Shown one piece after another: positions 9,379 through 17,153 of a stretch of 64,000 nt of DNA. The position numbers were made by a program, and so were the translations under genes. Location of the stretch: NCBI GenBank assembly GCA_900110015.1, contig FOCD01000001.1, positions 124,001 through 188,000 on the forward strand. Reading direction: 5' to 3'. The notes beneath the pieces are model-generated. The model ran no database searches. It was not told where the DNA came from and saw only the letters and a list, made by a program, of their open reading frames with translations. Each line of letters opens with the position of its first letter. Position 1 is the stretch's first letter. The stretch is from Terribacillus saccharophilus (GTDB lineage: Bacteria; Bacillota; Bacilli; Bacillales; Amphibacillaceae).

Positions 9379-9624
9379 GTGAGAAAGAAAGAATATTGGA
9401 TACCGTTATGTGCATCGTTACTATCAATGGGACTTTTATATTTTATCGGTAACGCATTTGATATTTCTTATTTAAGTTGGACTTTTTATAAAGAAAGTCC
9501 ATCCGAAGATGTTGTTTTTGAAGCAGGAGGTTCGTTGGTACCTGTTATAATTGGTGTCGTACTAGGTTTTATTACAGAAAGAATCATGAAAAGGAAACAG
9601 AGAGACAATTCTAATATAGAATAA
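9379..9624 (+). CDS. Small two-helix membrane protein
   Basis: This 81-residue protein starts at GTG 9379, 8 bp after AAAAAAGGAG; no ATG lies in frame nearby. It has two hydrophobic segments (about residues 7-24 and 51-66) and a basic tail (ERIMKRKQRD). It follows the sdh terminator and lies alone. Not recognised. Confidence 0.55.
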   Translation: MRKKEYWIPLCASLLSMGLLYFIGNAFDISYLSWTFYKESPSEDVVFEAGGSLVPVIIGVVLGFITERIMKRKQRDNSNIE

Positions 9625-9736
9625 TATCTAATCCATTATCTTGCTTTCTAATTATTGCAGAGATAGAAATTTTAATTTCTCCAGAGTTTAACAGTATTTT
9701 CCATAAAATACACTTCATCATCAATGTAGTCATCGC

Positions 9737-10276
9737 TCATCTTACGGATGATTGTAGACCCCGCTCATATATCCCAACCATCTGTTCAAGTGATTTCTCC
9801 AGATCAACATCAAGTTTAAATCCTGCGTGCTTGTTTAAATCAATGAAGCCGTGCAGCATACTTCGGAATCCTCGAATGGCATGAATCTTATCTGTTTCAT
9901 CTAATGAAAATGCTGTTAAACCATCTGCTATAAGCTTTACAAGCTTTTCACTAACTTCTCCGGTTCCGCCAGGCAGGGAGGAGGCATACAGACCAGGATG
10001 AGAAGAACCAAAATGCACATATGCCTTTGCGAGTGACAATAGCGGCTCAGCATCCTTTTCTGTAGCTTTCAGAGCTTCGTACAGTTGCATTTGAGCAGCT
10101 TCCGCCATTGCGTGCTTGATTTCCTCTAAGTTTTTGAAATGGTTATATAAGGATGGCGGCTTAATTGTTAGGGAGCGTGCAATATTCGCCATCGTGACCG
10201 CTTCGTATCCTTGCTGTTCCGCTAATGAAAGTGCGGTGTCGATGATCATTGCTTTCGAAAGCTGCATTCTAGGCAT
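9737..10276 (-). CDS. TetR family transcriptional regulator
   Basis: This 179-residue protein has an N-terminal TetR helix-turn-helix (about residues 10-50: IIDTALSLAEQQGYEAVTMA, then IKPPSLYNHFKN) and a C-terminal ligand domain of the TetR_C_33/WHG type. Start ATG 10276 is favoured because AAAGGAG lies 9 bp upstream, inside the end of the previous gene; an in-frame ATG at 10300 lacks such a site. The start overlaps the metallo-beta-lactamase gene by 8 bp, so the two are cotranscribed. It probably represses its own operon through the twin palindromes at 10991-11033. Ligand unknown. Confidence 0.85.
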   Translation of the reverse strand: MPRMQLSKAMIIDTALSLAEQQGYEAVTMANIARSLTIKPPSLYNHFKNLEEIKHAMAEAAQMQLYEALKATEKDAEPLLSLAKAYVHFGSSHPGLYASSLPGGTGEVSEKLVKLIADGLTAFSLDETDKIHAIRGFRSMLHGFIDLNKHAGFKLDVDLEKSLEQMVGIYERGLQSSVR

Positions 10277-10976
10277 GTTTTTTGGCTCCTTTTTCAGCAC
10301 GCAGAATAGCTTGCTTCATAGGCATCAATGGTTCATGAAGCAGATCTCCATGTCCGACAGCTAAGGTCTTAGGCTCTAAGTCTGCTAGCTTTTTAGCAGA
10401 TTGAATCGAGATTTCTTTACTCCATGTAGCCCAGCCAGGGAACGGGAACTGCCATCTTAAATCGCCGGCTACAGCGATGCCGCCTCGAAGCTGGAAAGCA
10501 TCTCCCACAAGAAGTGCACCATCTCGATGGTCGAACAATGCCAGCATACCAGGAGTGTGTCCAGGCGCTGATATAACTTCAAGAGAACCGACGCGATCTC
10601 CTTCGCTTAAGAAACTTTCTGGCGTAGTCTTAACATTTTTCGGATAACTGCCTTTGATAGGCAGGCCAGCTTCCATTTTCGTTTTGTTTTGAAGAATATC
10701 CCACTCTATTTGCGATAACATGACCTCTGCATCAGGTAAAGCATTTTTCAAGCTGTCTAAAGCTCCAATATGATCTGAATGGGCATGTGTTAAAACGATT
10801 TTAGTTATCGGTTTGCCGATTGTACGGGCTGCTGAAAGAATAGAAGATGCTGAGGATGCTAGTGCTGCATCCACCAATGTTAATCCGTCATTTTCTTCAA
10901 TCAGATAACAATTCACCGGGAAAAGTCGTGGCATAAAAGTTAGTTGATATAGATTGTTCTGTTTTTGTATACGCAT
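10269..10976 (-). CDS. Metallo-beta-lactamase fold hydrolase
   Basis: This 235-residue cytosolic protein has the zinc motif HAHSDHIG (HxHxDH) near residue 74, a downstream histidine in SAPGHTPGM, an Asp in LLVGDAF and a final GHGD. These cover the metal ligands of the MBL-fold hydrolase family (glyoxalase II, lactonases and similar). ATG 10976 is chosen because GGAGTGGG lies just upstream; an earlier in-frame start at 11027 would lie within the operator. It is the first gene of an operon with the TetR gene, so its substrate may be related to the repressor's ligand. The substrate cannot be read. Confidence 0.85.
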   Translation of the reverse strand: MRIQKQNNLYQLTFMPRLFPVNCYLIEENDGLTLVDAALASSASSILSAARTIGKPITKIVLTHAHSDHIGALDSLKNALPDAEVMLSQIEWDILQNKTKMEAGLPIKGSYPKNVKTTPESFLSEGDRVGSLEVISAPGHTPGMLALFDHRDGALLVGDAFQLRGGIAVAGDLRWQFPFPGWATWSKEISIQSAKKLADLEPKTLAVGHGDLLHEPLMPMKQAILRAEKGAKKHA

Positions 10977-10990
10977 GTATTCCCACTCCA

Positions 10991-11038
10991 AACTAATGGT
11001 ATTAGTTACACTATAAACTAATGGCATTAGTTTTACAA
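10991..11038 (-). promoter_or_regulatory. Promoter with twin TetR-type operators
   Basis: On the minus strand TTGTAA (11033-11038), a 17-bp spacer and TATAGT (11010-11015) form a promoter. A perfect palindrome with 8-bp arms (11015-11022 and 11026-11033, centre GGC) nearly coincides with the spacer. A second with 7-bp arms (10991-10997 and 11001-11007, centre GGT) lies just downstream of the -10. Both share ACTAAT-n3-ATTAGT and their centres are 25 bp apart. Binding by the TetR protein of this operon is inferred. Confidence 0.75.
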
Positions 11039-11105
11039 GGGTTTATTTTCCATTTTATATGATTATATGTTACGTTGAACTTAGAAGGGCAAAAGGAGGG
11101 AAAGG

Positions 11106-11291
11106 ATGATTCGTTCTAAACTTCAAGGTTGGGGAGTCGGTTTACTTTTACTTGCGTCCTTATTAATCTTATTGGGAACAGTGACACAAACTCCTATTCT
11201 GCTTATTGTTGGGTTAGTAATTCAAATAGTAGCTGTTGTAATGCTAGCCGTGCATGTAGGAACTAAGCATAGCGAAAAGAAAGACCGTTAA
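11106..11291 (+). CDS. Small two-helix membrane protein
   Basis: This 61-residue protein has two transmembrane helices (about residues 10-27 and 30-50) and a basic tail ending KHSEKKDR. ATG 11106 lies just after a strong AAAAGGAGGGAAAGG site. It is divergent from the MBL/TetR operon and shares its upstream region. Not recognised. Confidence 0.55.
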   Translation: MIRSKLQGWGVGLLLLASLLILLGTVTQTPILLIVGLVIQIVAVVMLAVHVGTKHSEKKDR

Positions 11292-11375
11292 TTAGTCTTT
11301 CCAGTTTTATTTTCAAATGTTTACCATTTTTGCACACTAAATGAAAAGGAGTATTGACGAAGGAGGCTGACCAAC

Positions 11376-11846
11376 ATGCGGACAGTAAGCTGGAAGGTGT
11401 TTTGTATTACTTTTCTTCTAAGTATCGCTTGCTTCTTTTTCATTGATGTCTTCACAATCAAGACAAACCATGTGAGTGGCAATGGGAATTTAGGGTTACC
11501 ACTTTATCCATTAGCTTGTTTTTTCCTTTTAGTGGTCATGCATTATTTGTTTGCTACGTATTACAATAAGATGAAAGTCTTTTCAAAGAAGCTACATGTT
11601 TTAACCATTATTCTTGCAGCTGCTGCAATTGTTGTGTGTCTTTCTTTTGCCAGAGAAAAGTTTGTGCTGAGAATTGCTGAGCTAGATCGAACAATGGCTG
11701 TGAGTACAACTTTTATGCGGGATTATAGCTGGATAGATATTCATTTAAATAATCTATATTTCAATGTGTACACCTACATAGCTGCTATTTCCCTTGCCCT
11801 TTTGTTGGCCGGGTTATATTCCATGGTAAGGGGGAGAGAGAAATGA
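11376..11846 (+). CDS. Hypothetical four-helix membrane protein
   Basis: This 156-residue protein has about four transmembrane segments (residues 7-25, 43-62, 70-90 and 130-150) with a charged region before the last. ATG 11376 follows GAAGGAGGCTGACC. Its stop overlaps the start of the following peptidase E-type gene by four bases (ATGA), which implies cotranscription. No catalytic motif is recognised. Because the downstream gene is broken, the pair may be decaying. Confidence 0.5.
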   Translation: MRTVSWKVFCITFLLSIACFFFIDVFTIKTNHVSGNGNLGLPLYPLACFFLLVVMHYLFATYYNKMKVFSKKLHVLTIILAAAAIVVCLSFAREKFVLRIAELDRTMAVSTTFMRDYSWIDIHLNNLYFNVYTYIAAISLALLLAGLYSMVRGREK

Positions 11847-12541
11847 AAAGACAGATTATCGCGCTTGGCGGTGGTGGATTTTCGATGGAACCGGACAACT
11901 TGGCTCTCGATCGGTATATACTTTCTCAAAGCGAAAAGAATAAGCCACGTGTTTGTTTCATTCCTACGGCTAGCGGAGATAACCCAGACTATATTCGTCG
12001 GTTTTATGAAGCTTTTCATCAACTTCCGTGTAAACCTAGTCATATGTCTCTGTTTGAACCTGACTTTAAGGACTTGCGCACATTTGTTTTGGAGCAGGAT
12101 ATCCTCTATGTTGGAGGAGGAAGTACCCGCAATATGCTAGTACTGTGGCGTGAATGGGAGCTTGATAACATATTAGCTGAAGCTTATCGGAATGGCGTAA
12201 TCTTGGCATGACTAAGCGCAGGAGCTAATTGCTGGTTTGAGGAGGGATTGACGGACCCTTTGAACGGTCCATTATATGCAATAGATGGGCTTGGTTTCTT
12301 ATCAGGCAGTGTTTGTCCTCATTTTGATGGCGAGTCGAAGCGTAGACCAAGTTACCTGACGGCTGTCGGTGAAGGTAGTATGAAAGAGGGGTATGGAGTG
12401 GATGATAGTGCTGCAATACATTTCGTGAATGAACAGTTGAGTCGTACTGTCCGCTCTCGTATAGACGCTGCTGTGTATAAAATAAACAGGCAAGAAAACA
12501 GCGCTTTTGAGGAAGCGATTCCGTCTGCTTACCTGAATTAG
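11843..12541 (+). pseudogene. Peptidase E (S51 family) gene with in-frame stop
   Basis: One frame of 232 codons encodes an S51 family protein (aspartyl dipeptidase-like): N-terminal ALGGGGFSM, the YVGGGSTRNML segment, then GVILA-stop-LSAGANCWFE. The stop is TGA at 12209-12211 (codon 123). Family members have Gly at this point in the G-x-SAG nucleophile motif, so GGA to TGA is the simplest explanation. The second half (LSAGAN through to the C-terminus) remains intact in the same frame, including a late DDSAAIHF. The product would stop one residue before the nucleophile motif. A sequencing error or a population variant are the alternatives. Confidence 0.8.
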
Positions 12542-12550
12542 AATAGTCAG

Positions 12551-12718
12551 TTACATTTCAACAATAAACCAGTGAATATGCGAAGCAGTTTCAGAGACCA
12601 GCTGCTTTTTCATCAATTCGGCATCTTCCATCGTATCAAATAGCTTACACATCGTACTGCCTGTTTCTTTCAGGCAGCGAATGTCATCCTTCTCTTCACG
12701 CATGATCACATACGCCAA
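12551..12718 (-). CDS. Small conserved-looking protein of 55 residues
   Basis: This frame begins at TTG 12718, 7 bp after GAGGG, and ends at TAA 12551. The product is 55 residues: start LAYVIMREEKDD, a Cys/Lys middle (IRCLKETGSTMCKLF) and an amphipathic, Glu/Lys-rich helix ending HIHWFIVEM. It is soluble with no signal. Codon use is typical of the neighbourhood. It is convergent with the broken peptidase gene, 9 bp apart. Not recognised; the TTG start is inferred since no ATG is in frame upstream before a stop. Confidence 0.5.
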   Translation of the reverse strand: MAYVIMREEKDDIRCLKETGSTMCKLFDTMEDAELMKKQLVSETASHIHWFIVEM

Positions 12719-12844
12719 TATTCATCCCTCACTTATATATTTCTATCTAAGATGTGTTTAGAAGATTATATATTGAAGATGACCTGTTGTATAGCAGTTT
12801 TTTGTAAAAAATTGAAAAATTAAAGTAAAATTATACTAGATAAA

Positions 12845-12884
12845 AAATAACCTTACAGCTAATATGCTGTAAGATTATTTTTGT
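12845..12884 (-). terminator. Terminator of the DinB-family gene
   Basis: Eight-bp arms CTTACAGC/GCTGTAAG (12852-12859 and 12866-12873) with a 6-base loop are followed on the minus strand by GTTATTTTTTAT. Confidence 0.75.
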
Positions 12885-13337
12885 TTAACGGAAAAATGGA
12901 AGATCTGTTGCTCCGACTAAACGGGCATAAATGAACAACTGACCTTTATGATGCAATTCATGATCATACATTCCTTGAAGATAAAGTTCCTTCTTATCTT
13001 GCATACCTGGTATCTTTGCTTCGTTATCTAATGCTAGTTCTTCATCTGTAATTTTGTCAAAGGCTTGAGTCGTTTGATCCGTAAATTGCTTAACTGCCTG
13101 TTTAAGATCATCCATCGTATGTACTTCAGGTAAAGTTGGAGGGGTCATAGTCTCCGTTTTCACCATGTTTACAAACATATTGCTCGAGCCAGCTACATGA
13201 AGAACCAGGTCACGAAGCGTCATCGCTTCTTCCCATGGTTTAAAATCGAGATGGCCATCTTCGATTTGGTCAATCAGTTGAATTAATACGTTGCGGTGCT
13301 GCAGCCAGTTTTCTTTCCAATATGCTGTTTTACTCAT
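12885..13337 (-). CDS. DinB family protein
   Basis: This 150-residue four-helix-bundle protein has the DinB/YfiT metal-binding histidine pattern: LRDLVLHVAGSS near residue 47 and the paired YDHELHHKGQ near 125-134. Family members bind a divalent metal, and some are thiol (bacillithiol or mycothiol) transferases, but for most no reaction is known. ATG 13337 follows AAAGGAGAATGC. It is a single gene with its own terminator. The assignment to the fold is good; no substrate is proposed. Confidence 0.82.
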   Translation of the reverse strand: MSKTAYWKENWLQHRNVLIQLIDQIEDGHLDFKPWEEAMTLRDLVLHVAGSSNMFVNMVKTETMTPPTLPEVHTMDDLKQAVKQFTDQTTQAFDKITDEELALDNEAKIPGMQDKKELYLQGMYDHELHHKGQLFIYARLVGATDLPFFR

Positions 13338-13395
13338 GATGCATTCTCCTTTTAGATGGTTTCTTCTACACTATAAACAATAAGGATAGATGTTG

Positions 13396-13728
13396 TCATT
13401 TGTGAAAGACTGAGTGAATCGGATAAGGTGCTGCTGGATCATCCACTTGATGCTCATAATAACTGTGTGTATTTTTGGGACCATATTGTTCTGTATATGG
13501 CATCTCCAAGCTTTCAAACAGTTTTTCATCTGATGGTACCAATTTCTTCACAAGTACTTCATAGCCTTCCCCGTCAGAAGGGAAAACATTAGCGGATCCG
13601 TAGCCTGTTGAGAGAGCTGTTTCTAATATGCGAATCAATTCTCGAATTCCTTCTTCATTTCCGACTATATAAGCTGGATTATGATGCCCGCTTTGTGCAT
13701 ATATCTGTACATGTTTAGTCCCTTCCAT
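13396..13728 (-). CDS. Hypothetical protein
   Basis: This 110-residue soluble protein has no signal or membrane segment. The N-terminal half predicts beta-alpha (HVQIYAQSGHHNPAYIVGN, then a helix IRELIRILETAL), and the C-terminus is rich in His, Pro and Tyr. ATG 13728 follows AAAGGAGATTAAT. It lies 14 bp downstream of the nuclease pseudogene on the same strand and so shares its transcript. I do not recognise the family. Confidence 0.55.
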   Translation of the reverse strand: MEGTKHVQIYAQSGHHNPAYIVGNEEGIRELIRILETALSTGYGSANVFPSDGEGYEVLVKKLVPSDEKLFESLEMPYTEQYGPKNTHSYYEHQVDDPAAPYPIHSVFHK

Positions 13729-13742
13729 ATTAATCTCCTTTC

Positions 13743-14486
13743 TTATTCACATGCATAATCATCCTTATCCCGGTCAAACTTGAGCTGATAGGCAGGGTGA
13801 GTGCTTGGCACGCCATCTGGGTACGTTTTTCTTAATTCGGTGCAATTGGCAAATTGCGTTGATTCATTTGATGAACTTTTGACTGGAGGATCGGAGGAAT
13901 CCTGGCTAGTGGCACAGCCATTGAATCCACGGTCTGTCACATAGCCATTTTGCTGCCAAACTGCTTCATCATCGTTTTTAGCAGATGCTTCCGCTTCCTC
14001 GAAAGTATCAAGATATCTTGTGTTCGGCGGGTACACATAAGCTACACGTGCCAATCCTTCTTCTAGCAATGTTTGCTGGACGCTTACTCCATCAGCATAT
14101 ACATAAGCAAGCAGTCGGCCGTACTTGTCCGTTCTTCCACCAACATCGAATTCCAGCTCCAGTTTCTCCGCATCTGTCACTAGTTCTTGATTTCGTTTGC
14201 TAGCATCTTTTCCATAGGGCTGAACACACTTGTTCGGTGCTTTTGTCTCAGGGGTATCAACGAGCAAGTAGCGTACCGTTTCTTCCTAGCCGTTGTAGTT
14301 TACTTTAATCGTGTCTCCATCGACTATTCGAATTAAAGAAACCTCGACTTTATCTGTTGTTCCGGATGTTGTAGTAGCTTTTCTATCTGCCTCTGACTGT
14401 TGATTTGTCATGCCGACTGTTCCGCATGCGCTTATCAAAAACAAGGCAATAATCAGCCAAGTCGTAGTATGTATTATTTTTCTCAT
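13743..14486 (-). pseudogene. Thermonuclease (SNase) lipoprotein gene with in-frame stop
   Basis: A single frame of 247 codons encodes a lipoprotein signal (lipobox LISAC, Cys 21), a staphylococcal nuclease-like domain (VDGDTIKV, VRYLLVDTPETK, GRLLAYVYADG, which supply the catalytic Arg, Glu and Arg) and a C-terminal excalibur-type calcium-binding motif (DRDKDDYACE). It is cut at codon 67 by TAG (14286-14288), where relatives usually have a Lys or Glu codon, so one base change suffices. All downstream catalytic residues are intact, which points to recent inactivation. An internal TTG restart would lack the export signal and the first strand. Sequencing error is the main alternative. Confidence 0.85.
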
Positions 14487-14670
14487 GCTGTTAAAAGCTC
14501 CTTCTAGCTGTGTTAACTCTAATGATACGAAGGAAAAAGTTAGCTTTCAAGAGCAGAAAACAGTGCATCGGTAGGAAAACACTGCATTCTAAACCGATTG
14601 AGGTAGTTATGGGATACATAAGGAAGGGTAAGATAAAAGCGGGCATTTAGACTAGTAGGAGGTAATGATA

Positions 14671-15423
14671 ATGGATCTTAAAGGAAACACAGTTTTAATA
14701 ACGGGCGGTGCATCTGGTATAGGTTTTGCATTTGCAGAAAGATTCCTGCAAGCAGGCAGTCAGGTGATAGTGTGCGGAAGAAGAGAAAGTAAATTACAAG
14801 AAGCGAAAGACAAGCATCCAGAACTTATCACCCGCGTATGCGATGTGTCAGTTGAGGCAGAGCGGATCGATTTGCTTGAATGGGTCAAAAAAGAGCACCC
14901 AGAGGTTAATGTGCTCGTCAATAATGCAGGAATCCAACAGCGTTTTAATGTATTAGAAGCAGATTCAGTGAGTGACTGGGCGTATTTCAACAAAGAGATA
15001 TCTGCCAATATCGAGGCGCCGTTCCATCTTTCTATGCTGTTTGCGCCGTTCTTTGCTTCGAGTGGGAAGAAAACGGCGATTATGAATGTCACATCAGGAC
15101 TTGCGTTTACTCCAATGGCCATAGCACCAATCTATTCGGCAACGAAAGCAGCTTTGCATTCATTCACGATGAGTCTTCGTTTGCAGCTTGCTGAAACGGA
15201 AGTAGAAGTGATTGAAGTTGCTCCGCCCGCGGTCAACACGGATCTTGGAGGGGTGGGTATCCATACATTTGGAGAACCAGTCGATGAGTTTGCTGAAGGT
15301 ATTTTTAAAGGGTTGGCAGAAGGTAAGAAAGAGATAGGCTATGGTTCATCAGCGAAAGCTTTGCGAATGTCACGTGATGAGATAGATGAAGCGGTAAAGA
15401 ATATATACAGCAGAGTGAAGTGA
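14671..15423 (+). CDS. SDR family oxidoreductase (DltE-like)
   Basis: This 250-residue short-chain dehydrogenase has the nucleotide-binding TGGASGIG motif near residue 10, NNAG near 88, catalytic Ser in NVTSG, and YSATK for the Tyr/Lys pair. The early LKGNTVLITGG and the APPAVNTDLGG segment after the catalytic Tyr recall the DltE-type SDRs. Start ATG 14671 is favoured because AGGAGG lies 8 bp upstream; ATG 14665 is too close. It should use NAD(P)H in the cytosol; the substrate is unknown. It has its own promoter region and shares a terminator with the convergent gene. Confidence 0.88.
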   Translation: MDLKGNTVLITGGASGIGFAFAERFLQAGSQVIVCGRRESKLQEAKDKHPELITRVCDVSVEAERIDLLEWVKKEHPEVNVLVNNAGIQQRFNVLEADSVSDWAYFNKEISANIEAPFHLSMLFAPFFASSGKKTAIMNVTSGLAFTPMAIAPIYSATKAALHSFTMSLRLQLAETEVEVIEVAPPAVNTDLGGVGIHTFGEPVDEFAEGIFKGLAEGKKEIGYGSSAKALRMSRDEIDEAVKNIYSRVK

Positions 15424-15429
15424 AGAGGG

Positions 15430-15462
15430 AAAGAGCTGATCGTATAGATCAGCTCTTTTTGC
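15430..15462. terminator. Shared terminator between convergent genes
   Basis: Ten-bp perfect arms AGAGCTGATC/GATCAGCTCT (15432-15441 and 15447-15456) are followed by TTTTT on the plus strand. The stop codon of the opposing RsbR-like gene lies inside the right arm, so the minus-strand gene ends within the hairpin. Confidence 0.85.
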
Positions 15463-16309
15463 TAGTGTCCAATTTACCATATCCTAGTTTATACAACGCG
15501 TTTTTAAGATTCGATACTGTAGTAATTGAGTTGAACTCTAAGCCGAGTGATACCATCGTCTGTGCGATTTCAGGACGGATACCTGTGATAATTGTTTCAA
15601 TACCGCTTATACTAAGTGATTGGACAATTTGAACAATCTGATTGGCAACCATTGTATCAATCATTAATACACCGGAAACATCCAACACAAGATGATCTAA
15701 CTCCAAGGCATTTCCTTGGGTCAATGCAGTCTCCATGATCAATTTGGCTCGATGAGTATCTATCTCGCCGACGATAGGAATAACAGCTAATCCTTCATAA
15801 ATTGGAACAACCGGCACAGATAATTCTTCGAGTGCACTATAAGCAATGCTAACCATTTTCTTATTATGCTTTTCGAACTGTCTTCCGATCTCGAAGCTGA
15901 CTACCTCCAGCATTGGATCAATGATTTTCGATACATCCAGCATGGTAATAGCAGCAAAATGCCGCTCTTCCAGCTCAACCGTGAAGATGTCCCATATAAC
16001 ACTGCGAAAGCTGGAAACGTATTGCAACGTAGCAGTTAAAGAAACATTCATCTCCGTAGCGGCTTTTCCAGCCCATGAACCCCAAGCTAAGAAACTCTTT
16101 TCTACTTCTGCCTTATTCTCCTCAGCAAAGAGGATTGCTCCGATATTAGATACCAGTCTTGAATTGAATTTGGATAACTGATCTTTCGGGAGAGATAAGA
16201 TACGAAGCTCTTTATTTAATGTCGAATCGAGGTTTAGAAGTACAGATTCGGCTATAATATCTTGATTCTTCTGTATCTTCTCCCCTATATATCTCAATTC
16301 GTCTTTCAT
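15449..16309 (-). CDS. RsbR-type STAS domain protein
   Basis: This 286-residue cytosolic protein has an N-terminal helical, non-haem-globin-like domain (about residues 1-150) and a C-terminal STAS domain (about 160-275) with GEIDTHRA and LDVSGVLMIDT, the places where RsbR paralogues carry phosphorylatable Thr residues. RsbR proteins form the stressosome scaffold with RsbS and sequester RsbT to control sigma-B. No rsbS, rsbT or sigB lies nearby, so this would be a distant paralogue like the extra RsbR copies of B. subtilis. The start at 16309 follows AAAGGGGACATCAAT. Confidence 0.82.
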   Translation of the reverse strand: MKDELRYIGEKIQKNQDIIAESVLLNLDSTLNKELRILSLPKDQLSKFNSRLVSNIGAILFAEENKAEVEKSFLAWGSWAGKAATEMNVSLTATLQYVSSFRSVIWDIFTVELEERHFAAITMLDVSKIIDPMLEVVSFEIGRQFEKHNKKMVSIAYSALEELSVPVVPIYEGLAVIPIVGEIDTHRAKLIMETALTQGNALELDHLVLDVSGVLMIDTMVANQIVQIVQSLSISGIETIITGIRPEIAQTMVSLGLEFNSITTVSNLKNALYKLGYGKLDTSKKS

Positions 16310-16479
16310 ATTGATGTCCCCTTTTATTGTGTGTGCTACTTTAAGAATAATCTAAGAGGGAGCGTAATGGAAGTTTAAAGTGGTATAAGAAATACTTCAT
16401 TTTTAGAGGAGGATAAGATCCTTACAAAAATCTTATTTGAAATTGACCATACTAACCAGTTCTTTCCCTCTTTTTAATT

Positions 16480-16520
16480 ACTAAAATGAGCGTATTTGAG
16501 TCATGTCTCAAATACGCTCA
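16480..16520 (-). terminator. Terminator of the ABC/GntR operon
   Basis: Perfect 14-bp arms (16487-16500 and 16507-16520) have a 6-base loop. On the minus strand TTTTAGTAATT follows, a modest T tract. Confidence 0.75.
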
Positions 16521-16544
16521 CTATAGACTCTAGATTAATACCTA

Positions 16545-17153
16545 CTAAAAAGCTTTCCGTCGATAAATGAAGGTAGTAACACCCCAGGAAGTCCCGTAAA
16601 ATACTATGCCAAGAAGCAGTGCACTTGTATAGAAAATCGGCACGGGTAGATTCAGAAGGAAATCTGTGACTGACGTAAGCCTTTCCCCTAAGTATGAAAC
16701 TATAGGAGGAACTATACCGGCTAAAACCAAGAAGCTGATTAATGCAGTTGGGGCACTATAACCTGGTTTTATAATATAAGACATTGGTAGATATAGCGAT
16801 AACAGAAATAGTGCTAGACTGCTGCTTATGGCGATATCTGTAGTTGTGAAAGGTCTGTTGAAAACATACATTAAGACACTCGTCACACCGGTTGCCAAAA
16901 TGATAAATACAATTGTCCCGAGAAAGCGGGATGCGATAATTTCGTTGCGTGTGTAAGGCAGCGAATTCATTAGAATGTTTGTCTCTGGCTTTTCATCGTA
17001 AGCAATCGTATTAACTGGAATGATAATGCTAGCAAGCAGAAATATAAAAGCGGGGTCTTGTCTGCCCAATAGGACAAAAAATAATATTAATAATACATAC
17101 ATTACCAGTTGTCTTTTTTGGATGATAAAATCACGTCTGATTAAATTAAACAT
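16545..17153 (-). CDS. ABC-2 type transporter permease
   Basis: This 202-residue integral membrane protein has about six hydrophobic segments and begins MFNLIRRDFIIQKRQL, as in ABC-2 permeases of bacterial exporters. YDEKPETNILMNSLPYTRNEI near residues 52-72 is the typical cytoplasmic coupling segment (split here to stay brief). It overlaps the end of the ATPase gene by 8 bp and should form the membrane part of that transporter. It is half the size of many ABC-2 permeases, like those in GntR-controlled YtrA-type operons. Substrate unknown. Confidence 0.82.
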   Translation of the reverse strand: MFNLIRRDFIIQKRQLVMYVLLILFFVLLGRQDPAFIFLLASIIIPVNTIAYDEKPETNILMNSLPYTRNEIIASRFLGTIVFIILATGVTSVLMYVFNRPFTTTDIAISSSLALFLLSLYLPMSYIIKPGYSAPTALISFLVLAGIVPPIVSYLGERLTSVTDFLLNLPVPIFYTSALLLGIVFYGTSWGVTTFIYRRKAF

